Positions 27,724-36,915 of a stretch of DNA of 64,000 nucleotides are shown here, in pieces (the stretch's first letter is position 1; each line of letters begins with the position of its first letter). Source of the stretch: Serratia proteamaculans (GTDB taxonomy: Bacteria; Pseudomonadota; Gammaproteobacteria; Enterobacterales; Enterobacteriaceae). The notes below the pieces were generated by a model, which ran no database searches, was not told where the DNA came from, and saw only the letters and a list, made by a program, of their open reading frames with translations. The DNA lies in contig NZ_WBKI01000004.1 of the NCBI RefSeq assembly GCF_008830365.1, forward strand, positions 62,001-126,000, in the 5' to 3' direction. The translations under genes were made by a program, and so were the position numbers.

Positions 27724-27751
27724 TATTGTAACACAGAATATGGTCTGATAA
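27724..27751 (-). promoter_or_regulatory. Possible sigma-70 promoter for lpxP
   Basis: On the minus strand TTATCA (27746-27751), a 16-base spacer and TACAAT (27724-27729) fit -35/-10 elements in 9 of 12 positions. Use would give an lpxP leader of roughly 200 bases, in keeping with a post-transcriptionally controlled gene. Sequence alone does not prove it. Confidence 0.35.
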
Positions 27752-27762
27752 GGAGGAGTGGC

Positions 27763-27813
27763 ATGCGAATATTCTTATTCGCATTGACATCACTTTGGCA
27801 GAAGACCCAATAA
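27763..27813 (+). CDS. Possible 16-residue small protein or leader peptide
   Basis: ATG 27763 follows AAGGAGG by six to seven bases, an almost ideal Shine-Dalgarno site, and opens 16 codons (MRIFLFALTSLWQKTQ) that end three bases before a Rho-independent terminator. The first 22 bases form a perfect inverted repeat that could hide the start codon. The peptide is hydrophobic at its front. No promoter on this strand was identified and I know no homologue, so this is only a candidate. Confidence 0.3.
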   Translation: MRIFLFALTSLWQKTQ

Positions 27814-27814
27814 G

Positions 27815-27849
27815 AAAAAGGCGCCGCCTCTTGCGAGGTTGCGCCTTTT
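27815..27849. terminator. Terminator of the dusB-fis operon
   Basis: On the minus strand GGCGCAACCTC, a short loop and GAGGCGGCGCC is followed by TTTTT, about 20 bases after the fis stop. The plus-strand copy also ends in TTTT, so it may be bidirectional. Confidence 0.9.
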
Positions 27850-27870
27850 CAACATGCAAACTGACTAGTA

Positions 27871-28167
27871 TCAGTTCATGCCGTATTTTTTCAATTTCTT
27901 ACGCAGCGTACCACGGTTGATGCCCATCATCAGGGCGGCACGGGTCTGGTTGCCACGGGTGTATTGCATCACCATGTCCAACAGTGGCTGTTCAACTTCA
28001 GCCAATACCAGCTCATACAGATCGTTAACGTCTTGACCGTTCAGTTGAGCAAAATAGTTCTTCAGTGCTTGTTTCACCGAGTCACGCAGAGGCTTTTGAG
28101 TCACTTGGTCCTGTGAGTTCACGGTAGAAACGGTCAGTACGTCAGAATTTACGCGTTGTTCGAACAT
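27871..28167 (-). CDS. fis: DNA-binding protein Fis
   Basis: This 98-residue nucleoid-associated protein bends DNA, activates rRNA promoters and aids site-specific inversion. I recognise the sequence as the E. coli Fis sequence essentially unchanged: [21 protein letters not shown] at the front (the beta-hairpin arms that touch Hin/Gin) and the C-terminal helix-turn-helix [25 protein letters not shown]. It follows dusB by 21 bases and is expressed from the promoter in front of dusB. Confidence 0.99.
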
Positions 28168-28188
28168 AGTTCTGTCAGCTCTTTTTTG

Positions 28189-29154
28189 TTACGCAAGATT
28201 TTCGAAATATGCCTCCAACGCCTCCAGCTGTTCGCTGGCATCCTCTATGGCGTTGAATGTGCGCCGAAACTGGTCATTCGGGGCGTGCTCCTGGAGATAC
28301 CAGGATACGTGCTTACGAGCAATCCGGAATCCCTTGCCTTGGCCGTAAAAGCCGTGCAATTCCCGAATATGCCCTATCAACAAACGCTTAACCTCGCCAA
28401 GCGGCGGAGGGGGCAGCAGTTCCCCAGTGTCCAGATAATGCTGGATTTCCCGGAAGATCCAGGGTCTCCCCTGAGCAGCGCGGCCTATCATCAGGGCATC
28501 AGCCCCAGTGTAGTCGAGCACTGCTCTGGCTTTATGCGGGTCAGTAATGTCGCCATTCGCGATAATCGGAATGGAAACACTCTGCTTAACTGCCCGAATG
28601 CTGTCGTACTCCGCGTTGCCGTTGAACAGGCAGGCACGGGTTCGGCCATGAATCGTCAGGGCCTGTATACCACAGTCTTCGGCCAGTTGGGCAATCTCTA
28701 CACAGTTACGGTGTTCTGGTTCCCAGCCGGTGCGAATCTTAAGTGTTACCGGCACATCCACAGCGTTAACTACCGCGTGGAGGATCTGTTTAACCAAATC
28801 CGGGTACTGCAACAATGCAGACCCTGCAAGCTTCCGGTTCACTTTCTTGGCCGGGCAACCCATATTGATGTCGATGATTTGTGCGCCACTGGCCACGTTA
28901 ATACGCGCCGCAGCGGCCATATCATCTGGATCACATCCGGCAATCTGCACGGAACGGATCCCTGGTTCATCACTATGGACCATACGCAGACGCGACTTAT
29001 CCGTCCGCCACACCTCCGGATTGGAGGAGAGCATTTCGGATACAGCCATCCCAGCACCCATTGCATGACATAGGGCTCTAAATGGGCGATCTGTAATGCC
29101 GGCCATCGGGGCCGCAATCAAGCAATTTGTAAGCTGGTGGTGTCCAATGCGCAT
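28189..29154 (-). CDS. dusB: tRNA-dihydrouridine synthase DusB
   Basis: A 321-residue FMN enzyme (same length as E. coli DusB) that reduces U17 in tRNA. It shows [26 protein letters not shown] at the start, the catalytic Cys in [40 protein letters not shown] and [19 protein letters not shown] 29154 is chosen from homology; an open frame extends 28 codons upstream across the fis promoter and is not coding. dusB is the first gene of the growth-rate-regulated dusB-fis operon. Confidence 0.97.
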   Translation of the reverse strand: MRIGHHQLTNCLIAAPMAGITDRPFRALCHAMGAGMAVSEMLSSNPEVWRTDKSRLRMVHSDEPGIRSVQIAGCDPDDMAAAARINVASGAQIIDINMGCPAKKVNRKLAGSALLQYPDLVKQILHAVVNAVDVPVTLKIRTGWEPEHRNCVEIAQLAEDCGIQALTIHGRTRACLFNGNAEYDSIRAVKQSVSIPIIANGDITDPHKARAVLDYTGADALMIGRAAQGRPWIFREIQHYLDTGELLPPPPLGEVKRLLIGHIRELHGFYGQGKGFRIARKHVSWYLQEHAPNDQFRRTFNAIEDASEQLEALEAYFENLA

Positions 29155-29192
29155 AGACAAAGAGTAACCATACTGTGTCCGCAAGGGCGCGT

Positions 29193-29221
29193 ATATTACG
29201 CATTTTTGCGTTGAGATGAAA
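29193..29221 (-). promoter_or_regulatory. Promoter of the dusB-fis operon with GC-rich discriminator
   Basis: On the minus strand TTTCAT (29216-29221), a 17-base spacer and TAATAT (29193-29198) are followed by the GC-rich stretch ACGCGCCC. This closely resembles the E. coli fis promoter, whose discriminator makes it sensitive to ppGpp, DksA and supercoiling. The AT-rich DNA upstream (29240-29300) may hold Fis and IHF sites. Confidence 0.85.
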
Positions 29222-29238
29222 GGCCAAACTTTGACCAA

Positions 29239-29540
29239 TCAGGCGCTATTTGGCAATAAAAATGCACCTCGTCAGGATCTATAAAAATATTATATATATT
29301 TAACAATGAGTTGACGAAATGTGGTTATTTTGCGTGCAATAAAATATTCCCCACACAACAGAATTTTATCTGTAATGAGTCTCGATTCAGCTGGATATTG
29401 ACAGTATTTCAGGGCATTTATCAGGGTATTCCATTGAGAATAGGCACAATTACGTTGAAGTTGCGTGGTGAGGGTTTTGGTATAAAGCGGTCTGGTTCAC
29501 CACCGGCTATGACACCGGCGGTGAAGTCTTCCCTATAGCC
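29239..29540. other. Non-coding stretch upstream of dusB-fis
   Basis: Holds the AT-rich upstream part of the fis control region (29280-29310) and, at 29496-29525, an 11-bp imperfect inverted repeat (TTCACCACCGG / CCGGCGGTGAA) just past the end of the carbonic anhydrase relic, probably the relic's old terminator. A 75-codon plus-strand frame at 29311 lacks a ribosome site and likeness to any family I know. Confidence 0.5.
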
Positions 29541-29815
29541 TTAGTCGATGATAACGCGGCCATTCAGCGGCTGTAGCGGGCGATTGTTCGCATGTTGAAC
29601 TGCGGTGCGGAATTGGGCGATCTGCTCGGCAGATGCGCTGACGGGCTTATCCAGTACCATCCAGCTTACGCCTTCAGAACAGGGGGAGTGGTCAACGAAC
29701 CGCTGAACCGATAGAAGTTAAACCCTTTTTGGCAGCAGGATTTTGATATCCAGCGGTGTAGTCAGTACCGCAGTCTGACCGACGGCTGTCGGCATCTGCT
29801 GCCAGGCCCGCGCCT
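29541..29815 (-). pseudogene. cah: Remnant of an alpha-carbonic anhydrase gene (C-terminal ~90 codons)
   Basis: Read on the minus strand in three frames the DNA encodes WQQMPTAVGQTAVLTTPLDI, then FYRFSGSLTTPP, then CSEGVSWMVLDKPVSASAEQ and NNRPLQPLNGRVIID before a TAA. These are the ordered C-terminal blocks of bacterial alpha-carbonic anhydrases. One base is missing in the C run at 29682-29686 (five C instead of six) and a second frame change lies in the A run near 29725. The N-terminal two thirds, with the zinc histidines, are absent. Carbonic anhydrase hydrates CO2 in the periplasm; this copy cannot. Confidence 0.82.
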
Positions 29816-29868
29816 GCAGCAGAATACGCTCGCTTTTTGTCAGGATAAGTCAGTGAAATCTTGGGGCG

Positions 29869-29910
29869 AAAAAAAACCACCGTAACCTGTTAAGTTATCG
29901 GTAGTTTTTA
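29869..29910 (-). terminator. Terminator of the yhdT-panF-prmA operon
   Basis: On the minus strand ACTACCGATAAC, a short loop and GTTACGGTGGT is followed by eight T residues, shortly after the prmA stop. It separates prmA from the dusB-fis promoter. Confidence 0.85.
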
Positions 29911-29927
29911 TCAAAGCAAAAATGGAA

Positions 29928-30809
29928 TTAGTTACGTTGACCGGTAATACGGCACCATTCTTCGCGTTCTGCGACCGGATCGAGCGTGAATTTATCTTCA
30001 TAGGCTTGCGCCACGCTCGCGGCCTGGGTCGCCAGCACGCCGGACAGGCCCAGATAGCCGCCGGACTTCGGCAGGCAACCGATCAGCGGTGCCAGCTCAC
30101 GCAATGGGCCGGCCAGGATGTTGGCGACCACCACGTCGGCCAGCAGATCGGCCGGTTGGTCTTTTGGCAGATACAGCTCCAGACGTTCTGAAACGCCATT
30201 ACGCTGCGCGTTGTCACGGCTGGCCTGAATGGCCTGAGGATCGATATCGATGCCGATAGCGCGCGCTGCACCGAGTTTCAGTGCGGCAATTGCCAGGATG
30301 CCGGAACCGCAGCCGAAGTCGATAATGGTTTTACCGGCCAGATCGAGGCCGTCCAGCCACTGCAGGCACAACGCCGTCGTTGGGTGGGTGCCGGTACCAA
30401 ACGCCAGGCCCGGGTCGAGCATCACGTTGACCGCAGTTGGGTCGGGCACGTCACGCCAGCTTGGGCAGATCCACAGACGCTCGCCGAAGCGCATCGGGTG
30501 GAAGTTATCCATCCACTCACGTTCCCAGTCTTTATCTTCCAGCTGTTCGATCTTGTGGCGGAAACCGGCGCCCAGCAGCGGATGCTGTTCCAGCATGGCC
30601 ACCACTTCAGCCATATCGGTTTCGGCGTCGTACAGGCCGATCACATCGGTATCGCCCCACAGTAGGGTTTCACCTGGCAGCGGTTCGAACACCGGATTGT
30701 CGTGGGTGTCCTGAAAGGTCACCGAGACCGCGCCGCTTTCAACCAGTGCGTCGCTCAGGTCTTCTGCCTGGCTGCCGGTGGTGTTCAGTTTGAGTTGGAT
30801 CCAAGGCAT
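29928..30809 (-). CDS. prmA: Ribosomal protein L11 methyltransferase PrmA
   Basis: A 293-residue SAM-dependent enzyme (E. coli length 293) that trimethylates several amino groups of L11. The N-terminal L11-binding domain (1-65, [32 protein letters not shown]) precedes the Rossmann domain with [37 protein letters not shown] (about 160-196), and the [15 protein letters not shown] and [10 protein letters not shown] motifs. It starts 12 bases after panF, so the two are co-transcribed. Confidence 0.97.
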   Translation of the reverse strand: MPWIQLKLNTTGSQAEDLSDALVESGAVSVTFQDTHDNPVFEPLPGETLLWGDTDVIGLYDAETDMAEVVAMLEQHPLLGAGFRHKIEQLEDKDWEREWMDNFHPMRFGERLWICPSWRDVPDPTAVNVMLDPGLAFGTGTHPTTALCLQWLDGLDLAGKTIIDFGCGSGILAIAALKLGAARAIGIDIDPQAIQASRDNAQRNGVSERLELYLPKDQPADLLADVVVANILAGPLRELAPLIGCLPKSGGYLGLSGVLATQAASVAQAYEDKFTLDPVAEREEWCRITGQRN

Positions 30810-30821
30810 AGCAATTCTCTT

Positions 30822-32267
30822 TTAAGAGGGTAATGATGACGCCGTCCGACGTTTTTCGCCGACGACGTTACCGATATAAAATGCCAACAGGCCAAACAGC
30901 AGTGAAGGCACGATAGGGTGCAACCCCGCCAACTGCAGCTTGAAGCTGGCCAATAGCGTATAGCATACCGCACCCGTCACCATTGAGCTAAGTGCTCCCT
31001 GCGCGTTGGCGCGTTCCCAGTACAGACCCAGTACCAGTGGCCACAGGAACACCGCTTCCAGACCGCCGAACGCCAGCAGATTCAGCCAGATGATCATTTC
31101 CGGTGGTCGCCAGGCCGCCAGCAGCACCAATAAGCCAAGGATTAGCGTGGTCAGGCTGGAGAAGCGTTTGATCAGGCGTTCGTTCTGCATTTGCTGCGGC
31201 CGTACGCCAAGGTAGAGATCTTTAATAATAGTGGCGGATGATTGCAGCAATTGGGCGTTAATGGTCGACATGATTGCCGCCATCGGCGCAGCCAGGAAGA
31301 TACCGGCGGCATATGGCGGCAGCACGGTGATCATCAGCGTTGGGATCACCTGATCGGGGATCTTCAGATCCGGCAGTACCGCACGGCCCAGCGCGCCGGC
31401 CAAATGCATGCCGAACATCAGCACCGCCACCACCATGGTGCCGAGGATGATGCCGCGATGTACCGCCTTGCTGTCTTTGTAGGAGATGCAGCGCACCGCC
31501 GTATGCGGCAGGCCAATCACGCCAAAGCACACCAGGATCCAAAACGATGCCATAAACGGCAGGCTGAGGATCTGTTCACCGCCCTGCGGCGACACCAGCG
31601 CCGGGTCAATCTGCTGGAGTTTGTCCACTGCGCTATGCAGACCGCCGGCGGCGTGGATCACCGCAACCAGTAACAGCACGGTGCCGATCAACATTACCAG
31701 ACCCTGCATGGCGTCGTTCAGCACGCTGGCACGGAAGCCGCCAAAGGCGGTATACAGCGCAATGCTGATACCAAAGATCAGCAGGCCGGTATCGTAAGGG
31801 ATACCGGCGGCGGTTTCCAGCAGGCGTGCGCCGCCGATAAACTGCACCGTCATGGCCCCCAGGAACGCCACCAGCAGGCTAAGACTCGCCAGCCAGACCA
31901 GCAGACGGCTTTGGTAACGGCCGTACAGCATGTCGTTCAGGGTGATGGCGTTGTAGCGGCGCGCCAGAATAGCGAATTTCTTGCCCAGTACACCGAGCGA
32001 CAACCACACCGCCGGCAGTTGGATCATCGCCAATAGCACCCAACCCAGGCCGTATTTATAGGCGGCACCGGGGCCACCGATAAACGAACTGGCACTGATA
32101 TAGGTGGCGGTCAGCGTCATGGCCAGCACGAAGCCACCCATAGAGCGGCTGCCAAGGAAATATTCGCTGAGGAAGTTGCCGGTTTGACGACGGCTGTACG
32201 CGTAGACCGACAACCCAAACACCAGCACCAGATAGGCAACCAGCGGCAAAATGACTTCAGTTTGCAT
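30822..32267 (-). CDS. panF: Sodium/pantothenate symporter PanF
   Basis: A 481-residue SSSF-family symporter of about 13 membrane helices that imports pantothenate with Na+. Family marks are LSEYFLGSRSMGGFVLAMTLTATYISASSFIGGPG, GIGIS-like GISIALYTAFGGFRASVLND and AAPMAAIMSTINAQLLQSSATIIKDLY. ATG 32267 has GGAGG six bases upstream and overlaps the end of yhdT by 11 bases, giving translational coupling. Confidence 0.96.
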   Translation of the reverse strand: MQTEVILPLVAYLVLVFGLSVYAYSRRQTGNFLSEYFLGSRSMGGFVLAMTLTATYISASSFIGGPGAAYKYGLGWVLLAMIQLPAVWLSLGVLGKKFAILARRYNAITLNDMLYGRYQSRLLVWLASLSLLVAFLGAMTVQFIGGARLLETAAGIPYDTGLLIFGISIALYTAFGGFRASVLNDAMQGLVMLIGTVLLLVAVIHAAGGLHSAVDKLQQIDPALVSPQGGEQILSLPFMASFWILVCFGVIGLPHTAVRCISYKDSKAVHRGIILGTMVVAVLMFGMHLAGALGRAVLPDLKIPDQVIPTLMITVLPPYAAGIFLAAPMAAIMSTINAQLLQSSATIIKDLYLGVRPQQMQNERLIKRFSSLTTLILGLLVLLAAWRPPEMIIWLNLLAFGGLEAVFLWPLVLGLYWERANAQGALSSMVTGAVCYTLLASFKLQLAGLHPIVPSLLFGLLAFYIGNVVGEKRRTASSLPS

Positions 32268-32499
32268 CGCCGTCCTCCAGCGAAATATCACGGAATACGC
32301 CGCGCACCATCAGCCAGCACAGGCCGATAAACAACAGCGGGACCAGCAAACAGGCCATTTCGAACCAGTGCGGCAGGCCGGTAATACCAGATTCACTGTC
32401 CGGCAGGTAGGCCGCCAGCGACCAGGCCAGCAGATACAGCAGCGTCAGACCGAGCGCCCATCGTGCTTCGCGGTGGGCTTGAATAAAGCGTGTTTCCAT
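32257..32499 (-). CDS. yhdT: YhdT family protein (DUF997)
   Basis: An 80-residue membrane protein with two helices, the same length as E. coli YhdT and similar throughout (METRFIQAHREARWALGLTLLYLLAW, PHWFEMACLLVPLLFIGLCWLMVRGVFRDISLED). It always precedes panF and overlaps it, and may be an accessory subunit of the symporter; no function is proven. ATG 32499 is chosen by homology with GGGGAA upstream. Confidence 0.9.
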   Translation of the reverse strand: METRFIQAHREARWALGLTLLYLLAWSLAAYLPDSESGITGLPHWFEMACLLVPLLFIGLCWLMVRGVFRDISLEDGDAN

Positions 32500-32587
32500 C
32501 AGTGTTCCCCATAGGTTTACGGTGATGGTTTTGCCAAAGGTAAGGAATTCTACGGCAAGGCCGGCTTTTGCCAAGCTGTTACAAAAG

Positions 32588-32615
32588 AAAAAGGCCGGTG
32601 ATTAACCGGCCTTTT
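32588..32615 (-). terminator. Terminator after accC
   Basis: On the minus strand GGCCGGTTAA, then TCACCGGCC and TTTTT, 24 bases after the accC stop. The A run lets it act on the other strand too. Confidence 0.9.
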
Positions 32616-32639
32616 GTCAGGCGATGCGAATAGCCTGCC

Positions 32640-33989
32640 TTAGGTTTCCTGCAGACCGAGCTTCTTCTCCAGATAGTGGATGTTGGTGCCACCGTGCTGG
32701 AAGTTTTCGTCGCTCATGATCCGCTGCTGCAGTTCAACGTTGGTTTTGATGCCATCGATGATCAGTTCAGCCAGGGCGTTCTTCATGCGGGCAATTGCCA
32801 CGTCACGGTTTTCACCGTAAGTGATCAGTTTGCCGATCATGGAATCATAGTACGGCGGTACGGTATAACCGGCGTAGATATGAGATTCCCAACGCACGCC
32901 GAAACCGCCTGGCGCATGGAAACGGGTGATCTTGCCTGGGCTTGGCAGGAAGGTGTTCGGGTCTTCGGCGTTGATACGGCATTCCACCGCGTGGCCGTGA
33001 ACCTTCACTTCATCCTGTTTGATCGACAGCGGTTGACCGGCAGCGATACGCAGCTGCTCCTTGATCAGATCCACGCCGGTGATCATTTCGGTAACCGGGT
33101 GTTCAACCTGAATACGGGTGTTCATTTCGATGAAATAGAACTCGCCGTTTTCATACAGGAACTCGAAAGTACCCGCACCGCGGTAACCGATCTCAACACA
33201 GGCTTTCGAGCAGCGCTCGCCGATGTAACGGCGCATTTCGCTGGTGATGCCTGGTGCTGGTGCCTCTTCAACCACTTTCTGGTGGCGGCGCTGCATGGAG
33301 CAGTCACGTTCGGCCAGATAGATGGCGTTACCCTGACCGTCGGCCAAAATCTGAATTTCGATATGGCGTGGGTTTTCCAGGTATTTTTCCATGTAAACCA
33401 TGTCATTGTTGAAAGCCGCTTTGGCTTCCGCTTTTGTCATGGAAATGGATTGCTCGAGGTCTTTGTCGCTGCGCACAACGCGCATGCCACGGCCGCCGCC
33501 GCCGCCAGATGCCTTGATGATCACCGGGTAGCCGATGCGCTTGGCGAAGGCACGGTTTTTATCCATGTCATCGGTCAGCGGGCCGTCGGAACCAGGTACG
33601 CAAGGCACGCCGGCTTTCTTCATGGCGTTGATGGCAGAAACTTTGTCGCCCATCAGGCGGATGGTTTCGGCTTTCGGGCCAATGAAGATAAAGCCGGAGC
33701 GTTCGATCTGCTCGGCGAAGTCAGCGTTCTCAGACAAGAAGCCGTAGCCCGGGTGGATCGCCACTGCGCCGGTGATTTCCGCCGCAGAGATGATAGCCGG
33801 GATATTCAGATAGCTTTTTACCGATGGGGCAGGACCGATACACACGGTCTCGTCAGCCAGCAGTACGTGTTTCAGATCGCGATCGGCTGTGGAGTGCACG
33901 GCAACGGTTTTGATGCCCAGCTCTTTACAAGCACGCAGGATACGAAGCGCGATCTCGCCACGGTTGGCGATAACAATTTTATCAAGCAT
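32640..33989 (-). CDS. accC: Acetyl-CoA carboxylase, biotin carboxylase subunit
   Basis: AccC carboxylates the biotin on AccB with bicarbonate and ATP, the first half of malonyl-CoA synthesis. Its 449 residues equal E. coli AccC. Marks: [25 protein letters not shown] at the start, the ATP-grasp glycine loop [14 protein letters not shown] (about 159-172), [18 protein letters not shown], and the active-site [14 protein letters not shown]. It starts ten bases after accB ends. ATG 33989 is fixed by homology and GAGGCGAAC upstream. Confidence 0.98.
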   Translation of the reverse strand: MLDKIVIANRGEIALRILRACKELGIKTVAVHSTADRDLKHVLLADETVCIGPAPSVKSYLNIPAIISAAEITGAVAIHPGYGFLSENADFAEQIERSGFIFIGPKAETIRLMGDKVSAINAMKKAGVPCVPGSDGPLTDDMDKNRAFAKRIGYPVIIKASGGGGGRGMRVVRSDKDLEQSISMTKAEAKAAFNNDMVYMEKYLENPRHIEIQILADGQGNAIYLAERDCSMQRRHQKVVEEAPAPGITSEMRRYIGERCSKACVEIGYRGAGTFEFLYENGEFYFIEMNTRIQVEHPVTEMITGVDLIKEQLRIAAGQPLSIKQDEVKVHGHAVECRINAEDPNTFLPSPGKITRFHAPGGFGVRWESHIYAGYTVPPYYDSMIGKLITYGENRDVAIARMKNALAELIIDGIKTNVELQQRIMSDENFQHGGTNIHYLEKKLGLQET

Positions 33990-33999
33990 GTTCGCCTCG

Positions 34000-34464
34000 T
34001 TATTCGATGACGACCAGTGGCTCGTCAAATTCTACCGGTTGGCCGTTCTCTACCAGAATGGCTTTCACCACGCCGGATTTATCCGCTTCGATCTGGTTCA
34101 TCATTTTCATGGCTTCAACGATGCACAGCGTGTCGCCGGCATTCACTTTCTGGCCAATTTCGATGAAGGCTTTCGCATCCGGGCTTGGCGTGCGGTAGAA
34201 GGTGCCGACCATTGGAGAACGGACGATGTGGCCACTCATGGCCGCTGGTGCTGCAGGGGTTTCGGCTGGCGCGGCAGCAACGGCAGTAGCCAGTGCTGGC
34301 TGCGGCTGTGCCGGCATTGCGTATGCCTGCGGCATCATTGGGTAAGCCTGTGCCGGAGCGGCACGGCTGATGCGAACTGACTCTTCGCCTTCAGAGATTT
34401 CCAGTTCAGAAATACCTGATTCTTCAACCAGTTCGATCAGTTTCTTGATTTTACGAATATCCAT
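34000..34464 (-). CDS. accB: Acetyl-CoA carboxylase, biotin carboxyl carrier protein
   Basis: A 154-residue carrier with the biotin lysine K120 in IVEAMKMMN and the thumb segment [10 protein letters not shown]. An N-terminal dimer segment (1-35, [32 protein letters not shown]) is joined by an Ala/Pro-rich linker (about 35-75). In E. coli AccB also autoregulates translation of its operon. It follows aroQ by 32 bases and precedes accC by ten. Confidence 0.98.
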   Translation of the reverse strand: MDIRKIKKLIELVEESGISELEISEGEESVRISRAAPAQAYPMMPQAYAMPAQPQPALATAVAAAPAETPAAPAAMSGHIVRSPMVGTFYRTPSPDAKAFIEIGQKVNAGDTLCIVEAMKMMNQIEADKSGVVKAILVENGQPVEFDEPLVVIE

Positions 34465-34496
34465 GAGTGTGATTCCGTACTCTTTTTGCGTAGCAA

Positions 34497-34949
34497 TTAG
34501 TGGGTTTTCGACAGACGGTTAACCGCTGCCTGTAAAGCAAATGTGTAGCCATCTGCGCCGAGGCCGCAAATCACACCCACCGCAATATCGGAAAGGTAGG
34601 AGTGATGACGGAAAGGTTCTCGGGCATGCACGTTGGAGAGGTGGATCTCGATAAACGGGATCTGCACCGCCAGCAATGCATCGCGCAGCGCCACGCTGGT
34701 ATGCGTGAACGCGGCAGGGTTGATCAGAATAAAATCTGTGTTGCCGCGTGCCTGATGTATGCAGTCGATAAGCGCATGTTCAGCGTTAGACTGCAGATGG
34801 CTCAGGGTAATATCCAGTGCGGATGCCTGGTTTTCCAATCCGTTAACAATCTCTGTTAGCGTCGTGCTGCCGTACTTCTCCGGCTCACGCGTCCCCAGCA
34901 GATTCAGATTGGGGCCGTTCAGAAGCAAAATGTGAAACTTATCCGCCAT
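34497..34949 (-). CDS. aroQ: 3-dehydroquinate dehydratase, type II
   Basis: A 150-residue dodecameric enzyme that dehydrates 3-dehydroquinate in the shikimate pathway. It has the flexible lid [18 protein letters not shown] with the catalytic Arg and Tyr, [19 protein letters not shown] and the catalytic His in [21 protein letters not shown]. In E. coli only the unrelated type I AroD exists, but Yersinia and Serratia have this one before accB. A minus-strand TATAAT lies 112 bases upstream. Confidence 0.96.
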   Translation of the reverse strand: MADKFHILLLNGPNLNLLGTREPEKYGSTTLTEIVNGLENQASALDITLSHLQSNAEHALIDCIHQARGNTDFILINPAAFTHTSVALRDALLAVQIPFIEIHLSNVHAREPFRHHSYLSDIAVGVICGLGADGYTFALQAAVNRLSKTH

Positions 34950-35060
34950 TGTGCTGGTATCTCCGGCAATAAAACCATCATCGTAGAAAATAACCCGATG
35001 TCACCGATTTGTCACCTGTTAAGGGGGAAATTCACCCTGAGAACAGGAACAAGGTCGGGC

Positions 35061-35088
35061 ATTATAACGATATCGTAGCAATTCGCAG
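35061..35088 (-). promoter_or_regulatory. Candidate promoter of the aroQ-accB-accC operon
   Basis: The minus strand shows a perfect -10 hexamer TATAAT (35061-35066) in CGTTATAATGCCCG; the best -35 16 bases away is CTGCGA, a weak match. The site lies 112 bases before aroQ, matching the long leaders usual for acc genes. Confidence 0.45.
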
Positions 35089-35190
35089 CTAAATACTGGT
35101 CTTATCAGCGAAGATATTCAACCCAAAACCTGCAAACTGATGAGGGTGTTATCGCATTATGAGGGGTAGAACACAGAAAAGTTCCGCCTT

Positions 35191-35790
35191 TTAACGCCAC
35201 CAATTACGGAATTTCTTGTAGCGTAGTGCCAGCAGCACGACGGCCAGCAGGGCATAAATGAAGGGCTGTGGCGAAAAGGTTTTGACCGACCACAGGTAAT
35301 GAATCGGTGCCAGGATCGCCACCAGATACACCAAATTATGCAGTGTCTGCCATTTGGCGCCGAGTTTGCGCATCGCCCACAGCGTTGAGGTCGCGGCCAG
35401 CGCTAACAGGATCAGCCAACTGATGATGCCGAGCGTCAGGTAAGGGCGGGTGGCCAGTTCACGCCCCAACAGGCCAATATTGCTCAGTCCCAATTCAAGC
35501 GTCGAATAGCTTATCAGATGCAGCGTACCCCAGGCAAAACACCACAGGCCCACCAGGCGGCGGCAACGGATCAACAGAGGTTGGCGGGTATAGCGTGCCA
35601 GTGGAGCGATCATCAAGGTTGCCAGCAACAGTTTCAGCGTCATCCTGCCGGTAAAATGCTGGATATCTTTGGCCGGATCGGCGCTGAACCAGCCCTGATC
35701 CACCGACAGAACCAGCCAGAGAAAAGGCAAAAATGCCGCCAGATAAATGGCGACCTTGATCCATTTGATATGGATTGGAGTCAAACGCAC
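35191..35790 (-). CDS. msrQ: Heme-binding membrane subunit MsrQ of the periplasmic methionine sulfoxide reductase
   Basis: A 199-residue inner-membrane protein with six helices and conserved heme histidines (in [25 protein letters not shown] and [16 protein letters not shown]). It passes electrons from the quinone pool to MsrP. The GTG start directly abuts the msrP stop, with GGGAGA about nine bases upstream, so the pair is translationally coupled. Confidence 0.95.
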   Translation of the reverse strand: MRLTPIHIKWIKVAIYLAAFLPFLWLVLSVDQGWFSADPAKDIQHFTGRMTLKLLLATLMIAPLARYTRQPLLIRCRRLVGLWCFAWGTLHLISYSTLELGLSNIGLLGRELATRPYLTLGIISWLILLALAATSTLWAMRKLGAKWQTLHNLVYLVAILAPIHYLWSVKTFSPQPFIYALLAVVLLALRYKKFRNWWR

Positions 35791-36792
35791 TTAGAAATTC
35801 TCCCGTAGATCCAGGCCGCGATACAGTGAAGCCACCTGTTCGGCATAGCCGTTAAACAGCAGCGTTGGCTGGCGTTTAACATCCAGAATGCCGCCGGAGC
35901 CGATAAAGCGCTCGGTGGCCTGCGACCAGCGTGGATGATCGACGTGCGGGTTCACATTGGCATAGAAACCGTATTCATTAGGCGCAGACTGATTCCAGGT
36001 GGTCGGCGGCTGATCGCGCACCAGACTGATATGGACGATCGACTTGATGCCTTTAAAACCGTATTTCCATGGGGTGATCAAGCGCAGCGGCGCACCATTC
36101 TGCGGCGGCAGCGTTTTGCCGTACACGCCGACGGTCAGCAGCGCCAGCGGGTTCATCGCCTCATCGAGACGCAGCCCTTCGACATACGGATACTTCAGCC
36201 CGCCGCCGATAAAACGATCTTTCTGGCCCGGCATCTGTTCCGGATCGTACAGCGTCTGGAAGGCGACGTAGCGCGCGTTGCTGTTCGGCTCCGCCAGCTT
36301 GATCAGCTTACCCAATTCAAAGCCAATCCACGGTACCACCATCGACCAGGCTTCGACGCAACGCATGCGGTAAATGCGCTGTTCCAGCGGGAAGCGTTTA
36401 ATTAGGTCATCGATGTCCAGCGTGATCGGTTTGGCGACTTCGCCGTCGATGCGCACCTGCCAGCCTTCGGTTTTCAAACCGCCGGCATTGGCCGCCGGAT
36501 CGGCCTTATCCAGACCGAACTCGTAGAAGTTGTTGTAGCCGGAGACCTTATCTTCCGGCGTCAAGGCCAGTTGGGCCTGCCAGGCTGCCGGCTTGCTGAA
36601 TTCCAGCGGTTTGACCGGCGGTGCCTTGGGTCGATCGTGACCTTTAAACCATGACAGCAAATCGGCCTGTGCGTTAAGCGGCAGGGCCAGTGACGCGGCG
36701 GTGATGCCTAACGCCTGCAACACTTTTCGCCGTTGATAAAACACGCTCTCTGGCGTGACATCGACCTCAGTTAATTTAGGTTGTTTGCTCAT
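35791..36792 (-). CDS. msrP: Periplasmic methionine sulfoxide reductase catalytic subunit MsrP
   Basis: A 333-residue molybdopterin enzyme that repairs methionine sulfoxide in periplasmic proteins. A Tat signal with the twin-arginine motif [10 protein letters not shown] (about 20-29) and cut near AQA precedes the sulfite-oxidase fold; the molybdenum ligand Cys145 is in [11 protein letters not shown]. Further marks are [17 protein letters not shown] and [12 protein letters not shown]. In E. coli the pair is induced by hypochlorite through HprSR; no such regulator is seen here. Confidence 0.96.
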   Translation of the reverse strand: MSKQPKLTEVDVTPESVFYQRRKVLQALGITAASLALPLNAQADLLSWFKGHDRPKAPPVKPLEFSKPAAWQAQLALTPEDKVSGYNNFYEFGLDKADPAANAGGLKTEGWQVRIDGEVAKPITLDIDDLIKRFPLEQRIYRMRCVEAWSMVVPWIGFELGKLIKLAEPNSNARYVAFQTLYDPEQMPGQKDRFIGGGLKYPYVEGLRLDEAMNPLALLTVGVYGKTLPPQNGAPLRLITPWKYGFKGIKSIVHISLVRDQPPTTWNQSAPNEYGFYANVNPHVDHPRWSQATERFIGSGGILDVKRQPTLLFNGYAEQVASLYRGLDLRENF

Positions 36793-36887
36793 GCTATTTT
36801 TCTCCGCGAATATGAAGTAAGCATGGCGTGAAACCAGGCCTTATGCGAGAGACCGCGGGAAAATATGAAATTTCGCAGACGGGACAT

Positions 36888-36907
36888 GCCCCCCGTTGTT
36901 GGGGGGC
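36888..36907. terminator. GC hairpin after acuI
   Basis: Six C, GTTGTT and six G bases form a perfect short hairpin just after the acuI stop and before msrP. There is no T run, so it may slow rather than stop polymerase. Confidence 0.5.
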
Positions 36908-36915
36908 GTTCAGGC

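Larger units (their letters stand above)
27515..27870. other. Intergenic region between lpxP and fis
   Basis: These 356 bases lie upstream of lpxP and downstream of fis, both on the minus strand. They hold the fis terminator (27815-27849), a 9-bp inverted repeat with four-base loop (27763-27784), a possible minus-strand promoter for lpxP (27724-27751) and a possible 16-codon plus-strand ORF (27763-27813). No full-length gene is seen. Confidence 0.6.

Noticed and set aside
29311-29538. A 75-codon plus-strand frame upstream of dusB
   Set aside because: No Shine-Dalgarno, overlaps the control region of fis and the terminator of the carbonic anhydrase relic, and shows no recognisable motif.
32676-34010. 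A 444-codon plus-strand frame opposite accC
   Set aside because: accC is certain on the minus strand; the opposite frame has no known similarity and no ribosome site.
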